NCBI RefSeq assembly: GCF_027533625.1
Contig: NZ_JAQAGZ010000009.1
Span: forward strand, 1 to 64,000
From: Paenibacillus gyeongsangnamensis
GTDB taxonomy: Bacteria; Bacillota; Bacilli; Paenibacillales; NBRC-103111
Length of the DNA stretch: 64,000 bases
Direction of reading: 5' to 3'
Position 1 is the stretch's first letter; every line of letters starts with the position of its first letter. The translations under genes and the position numbers were made by a program. Positions 52,808-60,663 of this stretch are shown here, piece after piece. The notes beneath the pieces were generated by a model. The model saw only the letters and a list, made by a program, of their open reading frames with translations. It searched no databases and had not been told where the DNA came from.

Positions 52808-52906
52808 GCAGCATACGACCATGATGTGACGATTTTCTTTACCTTTTGGGGATTAAACGCGCTGCGCAAAGAAGAACAGGTTCCGGTTAAAAAGGGAAAT
52901 AATATA
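52808..52906 (+). pseudogene. DsrE-type N-terminal fragment
   Basis: An open stretch reads AAYDHDVTIFFTFWGLNALR then KEEQVPVKKGNN, the second strand and helix of DsrE/DsrF/DrsH-like proteins (compare EVAIFFTFEGLSI at 50666). No start and no remainder of the gene. It separates the promoter from cstR. Confidence 0.7.
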
Positions 52907-52919
52907 CCTATACCGGTAT
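52904..52919. promoter_or_regulatory. CstR-type operator directly before cstR
   Basis: ATACCTATACCGGTAT, 19 bases before the cstR start; suggests self-regulation. Confidence 0.65.
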
Positions 52920-52938
52920 TAAAATGGAGGTAGATAAA

Positions 52939-53199
52939 ATGCAATACGATGATGATGTGAAAAGAAGATTGAAACGCGTGGAAGGCCAAATTCGCGGGGT
53001 TTTAAAGATGATGGAGGAAGAACAGCCTTGCAAAGATGTCGTAGCCCAATTATCTGCCGTTAGAAGTGCAGCGGATAGAGCGATTGCTTACATCGTTGCC
53101 ATTAATCTCGAAAGATGTATTATTGAGGAAAGAGAAGCCGGCAGAGATATGAATAAAATCGTCAAGCAAGCGGTTGATTTGTTAGTTAAAAGCCATTAA
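52939..53199 (+). CDS. cstR: CstR-type persulfide-sensing repressor (CsoR family)
   Basis: 86 residues from the ATG at 52939 after GGAGG. Helical CsoR fold: RLKRVEGQIRGVLKMMEEEQ. Cys31 and Cys60 are present, while the position of the copper-binding His of CsoR is Asn56; in S. aureus CstR Cys31 and Cys60 form the sulfur cross-link on persulfide exposure. So it should release DNA when sulfane sulfur rises. The many ATACCC-N4-GGGTAT sites around it are the likely targets. Confidence 0.92.
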   Translation: MQYDDDVKRRLKRVEGQIRGVLKMMEEEQPCKDVVAQLSAVRSAADRAIAYIVAINLERCIIEEREAGRDMNKIVKQAVDLLVKSH

Positions 53200-53218
53200 T
53201 AAGAAAAGAGGTTTAAAT

Positions 53219-53605
53219 ATGGATTATAAATTACTTTTTAATCTCGTGATCATTGCTTTTCTAAGCTGGTTTGTTTATTCACGATTCGCTGGAGTTAAAG
53301 GTCTTAAAAATCTGATGCCAGATCAATTTCATAATGAATTGAAGACAAACCAGAATAAAATCCTGATTGATGTGCGCGAACCGATTGAAGTAAAGCAAGG
53401 TTATATTGCCGGCGCTAAAAACATCCCTTTATCCCAAATAAAAAACCGATTGCACGAAATTCCAAAAGACAAAAGGGTATTTCTATATTGTCGAAGCGGC
53501 ATGAGAAGCAAACAAGCTGCACGGATCCTCCAAAAGAATGGATTTCATGACCTTGCTCATCTCCAGGGTGGCGTTATGTCCTGGAAAGGGAAAATAGCAA
53601 AATAA
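53219..53605 (+). CDS. membrane-anchored rhodanese
   Basis: 128 residues: one N-terminal membrane helix (LLFNLVIIAFLSWFVYSRF), then a rhodanese domain with DVREPIEVKQGYIAGAKNIP and active loop LYCRSGMRSKQAA (Cys about 98). AAAAGAGG precedes the ATG, 19 bases after cstR, so it shares its control. The helix probably places the domain at the cytoplasmic face near SQR or transporters. Confidence 0.9.
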   Translation: MDYKLLFNLVIIAFLSWFVYSRFAGVKGLKNLMPDQFHNELKTNQNKILIDVREPIEVKQGYIAGAKNIPLSQIKNRLHEIPKDKRVFLYCRSGMRSKQAARILQKNGFHDLAHLQGGVMSWKGKIAK

Positions 53606-53610
53606 AACCA

Positions 53611-53646
53611 AAAATCATTAGCCTAATTGAGCTAATGATTTTTTTA
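53611..53646. terminator. bidirectional terminator
   Basis: AAAATCATTAGC (53611-53622) pairs perfectly with GCTAATGATTTT (53631-53642), with A and T runs on both sides, between convergent genes. Confidence 0.9.
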
Positions 53647-53673
53647 CATAAATTACTTTTAGTTTACACATAC

Positions 53674-53865
53674 TTATTTTGTTGGAACGTTATAATGCTC
53701 GATATATCCCTCTAATGCAGAAATAAATTCCTTTTCGTAATGTTCATTGGGGCACGATTTTACGATATGCGAAAAAAGCATGTTTGATTTATGAGTGCTT
53801 AGTGTTTCATTACAAATAGGGCATTTCTCTTGAGTTATTTTATTTAAGAGTGCCATCATATTCAA
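53674..53865 (-). CDS. small protein with a CPIC...CPNEHY zinc-ribbon-like pattern
   Basis: 63 residues: KCPICNETLSTHKSNMLFSH then IVKSCPNEHYEKEFISALEG. Cys-x2-Cys, a His pair and a further Cys/His pair could bind zinc. GGGGGGTTGA lies before the ATG. Family unknown; it is conserved-looking but small. Confidence 0.6.
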   Translation of the reverse strand: MNMMALLNKITQEKCPICNETLSTHKSNMLFSHIVKSCPNEHYEKEFISALEGYIEHYNVPTK

Positions 53866-53953
53866 CCCCCCTAAATCCGATTATTATACTACGAATTATA
53901 GTGTAAGATCGGTTGAATTGAAAATAAAGAAATTTATGGAAGGGTGATTAAAA

Positions 53954-54337
53954 ATGTTTCATTACACGGTTGAAACAAATAAAACTGTAGAAGAAGCCAT
54001 AGCTTCTCTGGAAAATAATTTAAAAGCAGAAAAATTCGGTGTCTTATGGCACTTAGACATGCAGGAAAAACTGCAGCAAAAGGGAATTGATTTTGAACAA
54101 AAGTATCATATTCTAGAGGTCTGTAATCCCGTCGAAGCAAAGCGCGTGCTTAGTGAAAACTCCATTATCGGTTATTTCTTGCCATGTAAAATAACAATTT
54201 ATGAAGACGAGGGGAAAACAAAAATAGGTCTACCTAAACCAACGGCTTTAATTGGAATGGTGGATAGCGGCTCCTTGCAAGGTATTGCTGCGGATGTTGA
54301 ACAAAGATTAATCTCCTGTATTGATAAAAGTATATGA
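53954..54337 (+). CDS. DUF302 protein
   Basis: 127 residues: FHYTVETNKTVEEAIASLEN, then FGVLWHLDMQEKLQQKGIDF and YHILEVCNPVEAKRVLSENS, the DUF302 pattern. Role unknown, but DUF302 genes often occur in sulfur and thiol-stress clusters. GAAGGGTGA precedes the ATG. Confidence 0.85.
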   Translation: MFHYTVETNKTVEEAIASLENNLKAEKFGVLWHLDMQEKLQQKGIDFEQKYHILEVCNPVEAKRVLSENSIIGYFLPCKITIYEDEGKTKIGLPKPTALIGMVDSGSLQGIAADVEQRLISCIDKSI

Positions 54338-54357
54338 ATGTAATGAGGTACGGGTGA

Positions 54358-54510
54358 ATGCCAGACGACTATGAAGTAAAAGATCGCGTAGATGAATATC
54401 AATTTAGTTCTGAAAACAGAAATGAAACGGAACATATCGCGGATTTGAATCATGTAACTAACGATGTTTCAGAAATGGAGCAACTATCCGACTTCCTATT
54501 CCGTCTATAA
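54358..54510 (+). CDS. possible 50-residue acidic peptide
   Basis: ATG at 54358, nine bases after GAGG, then 50 codons ending FLFRL. Strongly acidic, no recognised family. It fills the gap between the DUF302 gene and its terminator. Confidence 0.35.
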   Translation: MPDDYEVKDRVDEYQFSSENRNETEHIADLNHVTNDVSEMEQLSDFLFRL

Positions 54511-54521
54511 AATAAACGTTA

Positions 54522-54557
54522 AAGAGACCGATAACTGAATCTTAATCGGTCTTTTTT
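54522..54557 (+). terminator. terminator after the DUF302 region
   Basis: AAGAGACCGAT (54522-54532) pairs with ATCGGTCTTTT (54545-54555), followed by T. Confidence 0.85.
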
Positions 54558-54563
54558 GTATGA

Positions 54564-54650
54564 CTAAATTAATTTCAAACGGATGACGGTGGAAATGACA
54601 TCGATGCGCTTGTCTTCACCTTCTTTTCCGAAAGCTTGTGCGTCAACAGC
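54564..54650 (-). pseudogene. CoA-disulfide reductase fragment
   Basis: On the minus strand AVDAQAFGKEGEDKRIDVIS, ending TVIRLKLI and a stop, resembles the dimerisation-domain block of CoA-disulfide reductase (GxxGVDKRIDVxAT). Only about 28 codons remain. It joins, one frame off, to the ArsR fragment at 54643-54753. Confidence 0.6.
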
Positions 54651-54753
54651 TTTCTTTTTCAATAAGCGCTTTTACAATACATAATCGAACGGGATGGCTT
54701 AGCACTTTTAAAAGCTCAGCATTTTTTTCAAACTCCTTTATTGGTTTATCCAT
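54643..54753 (-). pseudogene. ArsR-family regulator, N-terminal fragment
   Basis: ATG at 54753 with GAAGG before it. 36 codons: MDKPIKEFEKNAELLKVLSH then PVRLCIVKALIEKESC and TGA. This is the first helix pair of ArsR/SmtB repressors; the DNA-binding wing and sensor part are lost. Sequence after it belongs to a CoA-disulfide reductase remnant, a gene pair often seen together in sulfur loci. Confidence 0.7.
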
Positions 54754-54906
54754 GGGAACAGCCTTCTTTCGTATCGTTATATCTAGATGTTACGATATAT
54801 ATAAAAGGGACGCTGTGCTAAATATCACACATTAGTGTGATTATCACGAATAGCTTTAATGAATCTTAACAATGGAGAATTAGATTTAGTTAAGGGAGCT
54901 GAAGAT

Positions 54907-55602
54907 ATGGTTGTTTTGAAAGGAAAATCGATATTGGTCGTTGAGGATGACCCGAAGATCAGAAATTTAGTGAAAATTTATTTAGAAAAAGCGGGATATG
55001 AAGTATGGGATGCTGAGGACGGCTTAGCAGCAAAAGAGGTTTTTGAAACCTATGATCCTTGTTTTGTTGTGATGGATCTGATGATGCCGAGGCTTTCCGG
55101 AGAAGAATTATGCTCATGGATTCGTGAAGAACTCAAAAGCGATATACCCATTATCATGCTCACTGCTAAGGTAACGGCGGAAGACCGAATCAAAGGTTTG
55201 AAGATGGGAGCTGACGATTATGTCACAAAGCCGTTTAGCCCGCAGGAACTAGTGGCAAGGGTCGAAACAGTGCTTAGGAGAACTGCGCAAAGATGCAGCA
55301 AGATCAGTTATAAAGGACTTACGATAAAACCATTAAAAGGGGAAGTGAAAGTTAACGGGCAGCCATTGCAGCTAACCCAACATGAATTTCGCTTGCTGTA
55401 TTTTTTTATGAGACATCCCAATCAAATTTTAACGAGAGATCAGATTCTTCAGGAGCTCTACCCAAACGATGAAAAAATTGTAGTGGAAAGAACGATTGAT
55501 GTACACGTAAGCAAGCTTCGGGAGAAGATTAAAGAGCTGAACGGAAAGCCCGATTTCATTGAAACCATTCGGGGAATGGGGTATCGATTTGTTGCGGTTT
55601 AA
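54907..55602 (+). CDS. OmpR/PhoB-family response regulator
   Basis: 231 residues from the ATG at 54907 after AAGGGAG (an earlier in-frame ATG at 54859 has none). Receiver with ILVVEDDPKIRNLVKIYL, phospho-acceptor in FVVMDLMMPRLSGEE and Lys in DDYVTKPFSPQEL; winged helix ending RTIDVHVSKLREKI and IRGMGYRFVAV. Overlaps the kinase gene. Precedes the methyltransferase-ccdA-tlpA group that it may control. Confidence 0.9.
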   Translation: MVVLKGKSILVVEDDPKIRNLVKIYLEKAGYEVWDAEDGLAAKEVFETYDPCFVVMDLMMPRLSGEELCSWIREELKSDIPIIMLTAKVTAEDRIKGLKMGADDYVTKPFSPQELVARVETVLRRTAQRCSKISYKGLTIKPLKGEVKVNGQPLQLTQHEFRLLYFFMRHPNQILTRDQILQELYPNDEKIVVERTIDVHVSKLREKIKELNGKPDFIETIRGMGYRFVAV

Positions 55603-56677
55603 TGGGGATTTTTCAGGCTTTTGGAGAAAAAGCATCATTTGGAAATTAGTCCTGATAAATGCGCTAGTCATGGGTGTGGTGATTTGGTTAACCGGTGTAT
55701 CCGTGAAAGATTTCGCTTGTTTATTGGTAAGTCAAACTAGGTTGTCAAATGAAATTAATCCAGAGTTTTTTAAGAGCACGATGCAGGATTATTTAATTCG
55801 AGCCAGCATCCTAGCCGTTGCCGCTGCTGCCATTATCCATTATTTTTTTGCTCGTCGTATCGTGATTCGGATTCGGAAATTAGCAGCTTCAACCAGAGAG
55901 TTAGCAAAAGGCAAAAAGCCGGAGCCCATAAAAGTACAAACGTCAGATGAAATTGGACAGCTTACAAGAGATTTTAATCAAATGGTTCAAACCTTAAAGC
56001 AAATGGAGGAAAGCCGCAAGCAAATGATAAGCGATATCTCACATGATCTTCGCACGCCACTAAGCAACATCAACGGCTATCTTGAAGCGTTAAGCGAAGG
56101 GATCATCGAAGGGAACAAAGAAATTTACCGTTCGTTGCATGAGGAATCTGTACATCTTGTAAAGCTCGTTGATCAATTGCACCAACTTTCTGCCTGGGAA
56201 GCAAAGAAATTACACGAAGCTGAATTACGGCAAATAGAGGTTCCTTCTTTCATCAAAACAAGCATTCAGCAGTTTGAATTGGAGTTTAAAAAAAAGAAAA
56301 TTCGTTATTCTTTAAACATGCCATTTGCAACGGTTTTAGTCGATCCGATCGGGTTCAAGCAAATCATAAATAACCTCATAAAAAATGCGATTCAATACAA
56401 TACAGGGGAGGTGATCGAGATTCGTGGAGAGCTTACGGATACGGAATACAGGATCATGGTCAATAATACGGGACGAGCGATTCCTTTTGAAAAGGCTAAT
56501 CGAGTCTTTGAACGGTTTTACCGATTAGAACCATCAAGAAATAGGGAAACCGGTGGTTCCGGACTAGGACTTGCGATTGTAAAAGAAATTGTGGAGCGCC
56601 ATGGAGGGGAAGTAGGAGTAAATACCGATGGGAAGCATCATTCCTTTTGGTTTACACTTCCCGTAATCAATCTTTAA
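55589..56677 (+). CDS. sensor histidine kinase (HAMP, HisKA, HATPase)
   Basis: About 362 residues from a TTG near 55589 (another follows at 55592). Two membrane helices (about 15-40 and 72-92) with a short 30-residue outside loop, HAMP, HisKA ISDISHDLRTPLSNINGYLE with phospho-His, HATPase with NLIKNAIQYNT, NNTGRAIPFE and GSGLGLAIVKEI. The outside loop contains a Cys (DFACLLVSQ). It pairs with the regulator that overlaps it. Confidence 0.88.
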   Translation: MLRFNGDFSGFWRKSIIWKLVLINALVMGVVIWLTGVSVKDFACLLVSQTRLSNEINPEFFKSTMQDYLIRASILAVAAAAIIHYFFARRIVIRIRKLAASTRELAKGKKPEPIKVQTSDEIGQLTRDFNQMVQTLKQMEESRKQMISDISHDLRTPLSNINGYLEALSEGIIEGNKEIYRSLHEESVHLVKLVDQLHQLSAWEAKKLHEAELRQIEVPSFIKTSIQQFELEFKKKKIRYSLNMPFATVLVDPIGFKQIINNLIKNAIQYNTGEVIEIRGELTDTEYRIMVNNTGRAIPFEKANRVFERFYRLEPSRNRETGGSGLGLAIVKEIVERHGGEVGVNTDGKHHSFWFTLPVINL

Positions 56678-56801
56678 TCACCCGTAACACGTTTTTTTAA
56701 CCCCTACATCATTCATCCATACCTTGTTTCCTCAAGGATAAAAATGGATGAAATGAACACGATAGGGAATGATTATAAAATGTTAAAGGAGAGGGATCAG
56801 C

Positions 56802-57371
56802 ATGTCTGAACGTCGCTTTGATCCGGTAAAGATGGCTAGATTGGATAGTCCGGAGCGCAGAAAAGCATTGCCTCCAGAAAAAATCTTAAGTTTGCTCGAA
56901 ATTAAGGAGAATGACACTGTTTTGGATATGGGGGCTGGAACGGGATATTTTTCATTTCCAGCCGCAAAGCTTACATCTGGAACCGTTTATGCTTTGGACG
57001 TAGAACCGCAAATGCTTGAAGTCTTGAAGCAACGCATAGATGAGCAACATTTAAAAAATATTGATCTAATTGAAGGGGCTATTGAAAACATTCCGTTGGA
57101 TAACGATCAAGTCAATCAAATTATTGCCTCTTTTGTATTACATGAAGTAGAACTGCTCTCAAAGGGACTGCAAGAAATCTGGCGTGTTTTAAAATCCGGC
57201 GGACGATGCCTATGCTTGGAATGGGAAAAGAAGCCGATGGAGCAGGGACCGCCGCTGGAACATCGTATTCATTCTGACGATATGAAAAAAGCTTTTGAGG
57301 ACAGTGGATTTCAAATCGTTCATTTCACTTTCCCTACAGAGTCACATTACATCATCGTTGCACAAAAATAA
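56802..57371 (+). CDS. class I SAM-dependent methyltransferase (UbiE-like)
   Basis: 189 residues. SAM motif I is TVLDMGAGTGYFSFPAA (about 38-54), motif II is VYALDVEPQMLEVL, and the post-motif block IWRVLKSGGRCLCLEW is typical of Methyltransf_11/25 enzymes. AAAGGAGAGGG precedes the ATG. Similar small methyltransferases in metal and thiol loci act on small molecules. Substrate unknown. Confidence 0.88.
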   Translation: MSERRFDPVKMARLDSPERRKALPPEKILSLLEIKENDTVLDMGAGTGYFSFPAAKLTSGTVYALDVEPQMLEVLKQRIDEQHLKNIDLIEGAIENIPLDNDQVNQIIASFVLHEVELLSKGLQEIWRVLKSGGRCLCLEWEKKPMEQGPPLEHRIHSDDMKKAFEDSGFQIVHFTFPTESHYIIVAQK

Positions 57372-57376
57372 AAACG

Positions 57377-57412
57377 AAGGCAGGTTGCTTGATGAAACCT
57401 GCCTTTTCTTAT
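57377..57412 (+). terminator. terminator after the methyltransferase gene
   Basis: AAGGCAGGTT (57377-57386) pairs with AACCTGCCTT (57396-57405), followed by TTC. Confidence 0.8.
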
Positions 57413-57497
57413 ATGCAGATGATATGGGGGTTCTCGGCTTTACTTTAACGATTCTTAACATTCAGGAGATAGCATGGGTAAAAGGGAGGAGGTGTAG

Positions 57498-58166
57498 GTG
57501 AAAACCTTGCAGTTAGGTCCATTTTTATTAAATACCGATCTTATAATGCTCATCTTATCCGTTTTATTCGGATATATCGGGTTAAGCATTCGATTAAATG
57601 GATATCAAACCGTACAGACTTTTGTGAAAGATAAATTTTCTAACGCCCTTCTGCTCTGGCTCGTCATTTGGAAATTTAGCATCATTGTTTTTGACCCCAT
57701 CCCAGTTATAAAAGCTCCGCTTTCTTTGATTTATTTCAATGGCGGTGAAGACGGGATGTGGCTTGCAGGAGCATTAAGCGGGATCTATTTATGGAGTAAT
57801 TTGAGAAAAAATCTGCTTTCTGTCGCTGCAATGATAGAGTTTGCCGCTATTACTTTTTTTTGTGGGTTCAGCAGCTATCAGCTACTGATGTTGATTGGCG
57901 ATATCCACGGGTGGCAGTTTCATGTGTCATCGGCTGTTATATCCATGATCTTGGCAGGGGCGATTTTCAAACAGAAAAAAAGAGACAACTTATCTTTTAA
58001 TCTTCAGATCTTGCTTTGGTTTAGCTTAGCTCAAATATTCAGTTCCTTTCTCAATGAAAATCGAACAACTGTGGTTTCAGGATTTTCCGAAACCCAGCTG
58101 ATATTTGCGATGTTATCATTGATTTTTCTGGGACTTATTAGTGTTGTGGACAAGCGAAGGAGGTGA
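57498..58166 (+). CDS. polytopic membrane protein (ccdA-operon)
   Basis: 222 residues, GTG start behind GGGAGGAGGTG. About seven hydrophobic helices; the blocks LGPFLLNTDLIMLILSVLFG and LWLVIWKFSIIVFDP recall the Lgt prolipoprotein transferase fold, but the catalytic H-G-G-L/R pattern is not seen. Its end overlaps the ribosome site of ccdA, so it is translated with the thiol-redox genes. Function unknown. Confidence 0.7.
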   Translation: MKTLQLGPFLLNTDLIMLILSVLFGYIGLSIRLNGYQTVQTFVKDKFSNALLLWLVIWKFSIIVFDPIPVIKAPLSLIYFNGGEDGMWLAGALSGIYLWSNLRKNLLSVAAMIEFAAITFFCGFSSYQLLMLIGDIHGWQFHVSSAVISMILAGAIFKQKKRDNLSFNLQILLWFSLAQIFSSFLNENRTTVVSGFSETQLIFAMLSLIFLGLISVVDKRRR

Positions 58167-58173
58167 AAGTGCA

Positions 58174-58881
58174 TTGGAGAAAGTATCGCTGATGATAGCC
58201 ATTACTGCCGGACTTCTGTCTTTTTTTTCCCCATGTGTATTTCCCTTGATACCGGCTTATGTTTCACATCTAACCGGTTCAACTGTACAACAGAATAAAA
58301 TTCAAGCGGATAAAGGCTTATTGTTTTTACACTCGGTTTGGTTCGTTTTGGGTTTTAGTGCAGTATTTGTTGCCATGGGCGCATCGGCCAGCATGATCGG
58401 GCAGGCGCTAGCAGGTTACCGTGATCTTGTTGAAAAAATAAGCGGTCTTTTCATCGTTATATTTGGGTTTCAAATGGCGCGTGTATTGAATATTCGAGCG
58501 CTGATGTTTGAAAAAAGTTGGGACGGCGGGAAAATTTCAAAGAAGGGGTATATAGGCTCGTTTTTGTTAGGACTTGCCTTTGGGACGGGGTGGACGCCTT
58601 GTGTAGGGCTTGCTTTATCCTCCATTCTTCTATTAGCGGGATCTAGCGAGACACTATATCAAGGTATCTTTCTGCTTTCTGTATATTCGCTAGGACTCGG
58701 GGTGCCCTTTTTAATTATTTCTTTACTCTTAACGTACTCTTTGAACATTGTAAAAAAAATTAACAAAATACTGCCCTACCTTTCGGTCATTAACGGATGG
58801 ATTATGGTGGTAATGGGATTGCTCTTGTTTACAGGTCAGTTTCAAAAAATCAGCGCATGGTTAGCTCAATTATCTTATTAG
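58174..58881 (+). CDS. ccdA: CcdA-type thiol-disulfide electron transporter
   Basis: 235 residues from the TTG at 58174, seven bases after AAGGAGGTGA. Six membrane helices and the two redox cysteines in LLSFFSPCVFPLIPAY (about 20) and GTGWTPCVGLALSS (about 145), the DsbD/CcdA pattern. It carries reducing power from cytoplasmic thioredoxin across the membrane to partners such as the TlpA-like protein encoded next. Confidence 0.93.
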   Translation: MEKVSLMIAITAGLLSFFSPCVFPLIPAYVSHLTGSTVQQNKIQADKGLLFLHSVWFVLGFSAVFVAMGASASMIGQALAGYRDLVEKISGLFIVIFGFQMARVLNIRALMFEKSWDGGKISKKGYIGSFLLGLAFGTGWTPCVGLALSSILLLAGSSETLYQGIFLLSVYSLGLGVPFLIISLLLTYSLNIVKKINKILPYLSVINGWIMVVMGLLLFTGQFQKISAWLAQLSY

Positions 58882-58892
58882 GTGGTGCAATA

Positions 58893-59450
58893 ATGAAGAA
58901 AAATGCCATTGCTTTAATTGCATTGATCGCGCTCATCATCTGGGGGGTATATGATTATCAATCAAAAAAGGAACCTTCCGCTTATGGGAATCAGATTCAA
59001 GAAACAGCAAACCTTCAAGAGGGAATTAGCCTTGGGAACAAGGCTCCGGATTTTGAATTGCAGTCTTTGGAAGGAAAAAAGGTGAAGCTGAGTGATTATC
59101 GCGGCAAAAAAATATTGGTTAATTTTTGGGCCACTTGGTGTCCGCCGTGTCGTGTGGAAATGCCTGAGATAGAGAAGTTTTATGAAGAGTTCAAAAGCAA
59201 AGATGTCGTTGTTCTAGCCATAAATTTGACCCAAACGGAAAAATCGGCCGATGATGTGCCGAAATTTGTTCATGATTACGGATTAACATTTCCCGTCGCA
59301 TTAGATGAGAAAGGAAACGTAATTGAGAATTATAAGGTCGTTGCCTATCCGACTTCCTATATTATCGATTCCCAAGGAATCATCCAGGATAAGTATCAAG
59401 GAGCGATTAATTACGACATCATGAAAAAATCTTTTTCAAAAATAAAATAA
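58893..59450 (+). CDS. TlpA/ResA-like membrane-tethered thioredoxin
   Basis: 185 residues from the ATG at 58893 after AGGTGG. An N-terminal membrane anchor (AIALIALIALIIWGVYD) is followed by an outside AhpC/TSA-thioredoxin fold: NKAPDFELQSLEGKKVKLSD, active site FWATWCPPCRVEMPEIE (CPPC about residue 85) and the cis-Pro in VVAYPTSYIID. It receives electrons from CcdA and reduces outside disulfides, for instance in cytochrome c or oxidase CuB maturation. Confidence 0.92.
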   Translation: MKKNAIALIALIALIIWGVYDYQSKKEPSAYGNQIQETANLQEGISLGNKAPDFELQSLEGKKVKLSDYRGKKILVNFWATWCPPCRVEMPEIEKFYEEFKSKDVVVLAINLTQTEKSADDVPKFVHDYGLTFPVALDEKGNVIENYKVVAYPTSYIIDSQGIIQDKYQGAINYDIMKKSFSKIK

Positions 59451-59464
59451 ACGGGGAGAGGCAA

Positions 59465-60115
59465 ATGGAACAACAAAAGGTATCTAAAATTATTCTTTTT
59501 ACTTTAAGCGCATGTCCCACGGGAAGGTCGATGGGAACTGTTCTGAGTGAAGTGAAAAGGACTTTTGATGCAATTGAGTTCGAAACGGTTTATGTGGATG
59601 TTCAGACAGATATAACCAACCACTATCGTGTCAAGAAAAATCCAACAAGCTTGTTCCTGGATTATCAAGGCAATGAACTTTACAGGATTGAAGAATTTCA
59701 AGAAACAGAGTATATCATTGACCTAATCGAACGTTTAAATCAACAAACCGTTGCATTAAAACGGCCGAATGAAGATAACCAAGCAAGTGTGGAAGCCTAT
59801 ACGGTTTATTTATTTCAAAACGAATTGCTTGTGCCCCTTGAAGTAAAGTATCTAAATAAAACCTCCGTTCGTGCGCCGCGCATAACGGCAATTAACATGT
59901 TACTCAAAACCCGGAACGATGGATACGAAAACCCGTTTCCAGTTTCAGCGACACTCGAACTTGTTAACTTTAAAGGAAATTTTGGGGAAATCGTAATTAA
60001 TATAGGTGAGGGAAAAGAACGAGCATGGAATAAGGAAAAGATGAAGCTGGCATTGGTAAAATCCCTGTCTCATTTTGGAATTGATGATCTTGAGCTGACC
60101 ATAACTGCTATTTGA
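59465..60115 (+). CDS. thioredoxin-fold protein with a GerMN-like C-terminal domain
   Basis: 216 residues. Residues 1-95 are thioredoxin-like: KIILFTLSACPTGRSMGTVL has a single Cys (CPTG instead of CxxC) and VKKNPTSLFLDYQGNELYRI has the cis-Pro. Residues 125-216 look like a GerMN domain (RITAINMLLK, LVNFKGNFGEIVINIG, ALVKSLSHFGIDDLELTI). No signal peptide or membrane anchor. Directly after tlpA with GGGGAGAGG. I know of no named protein with this order of domains. Confidence 0.7.
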   Translation: MEQQKVSKIILFTLSACPTGRSMGTVLSEVKRTFDAIEFETVYVDVQTDITNHYRVKKNPTSLFLDYQGNELYRIEEFQETEYIIDLIERLNQQTVALKRPNEDNQASVEAYTVYLFQNELLVPLEVKYLNKTSVRAPRITAINMLLKTRNDGYENPFPVSATLELVNFKGNFGEIVINIGEGKERAWNKEKMKLALVKSLSHFGIDDLELTITAI

Positions 60116-60395
60116 TACCGAATTTTTTTCATGAAAGCTCCCCTATTCGATGCTAATTGTAAAGAGATTTTCGATATGTGGTTTTGACTAAAGTCAGTCA
60201 TCGCACTTTGCTTTGCTTGTCGCGATTCGCGGATTATTATGGAAAAAAAGGGATACATTATTTTTGTCATTGTAAACAGGATCGCGGAGGCAAAGATGGA
60301 AAAGAGCAGAGGACTTTTTATGAGGGTTGATAACCATCGTGATTATTCTTGTTCTTTTGAAAAGCTAGTTTTATCAGATATTTCATTCTTCAAAG
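60116..60395. other. gene-free stretch
   Basis: AT-rich, multiple stops in all frames I followed; no promoter, repeat or coding remnant recognised. Confidence 0.5.
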
Positions 60396-60551
60396 AATGA
60401 AACAGCATTACCGATTCCACCGTTGCTTGAACATCTGAATCCATCTCCAGAAGTAGGTGAAGTCTTTGCCCATGCTCGATTTTATTCGGAACAAACTATT
60501 GTATCTTGGGAAAAAAATCACTTCGATTCTTTCGATATGGTTTATATATAA
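60396..60551 (+). pseudogene. multicopper-oxidase-like N-terminal remnant
   Basis: Open frame NETALPIPPLLEHLNPSPEV resembles the beginning of CueO-type multicopper oxidases (LPIPPLL plus acidic linker). After it the frame continues without clear homology (FAHARFYSEQTIVSW) to TAA at 60549-60551. A following frame (NFESEIQALELEKRLSQSSL) is protein-like but unassigned. Confidence 0.4.
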
Positions 60552-60663
60552 CCCCGGGAAATTTCGAAAGTGAAATCCAAGCACTTGAATTGGAGAAGAG
60601 ACTTTCCCAATCATCCTTAAAAAATAAAGCAGGCTTTATCGTCGCCAGATGGAATAAATAAAT

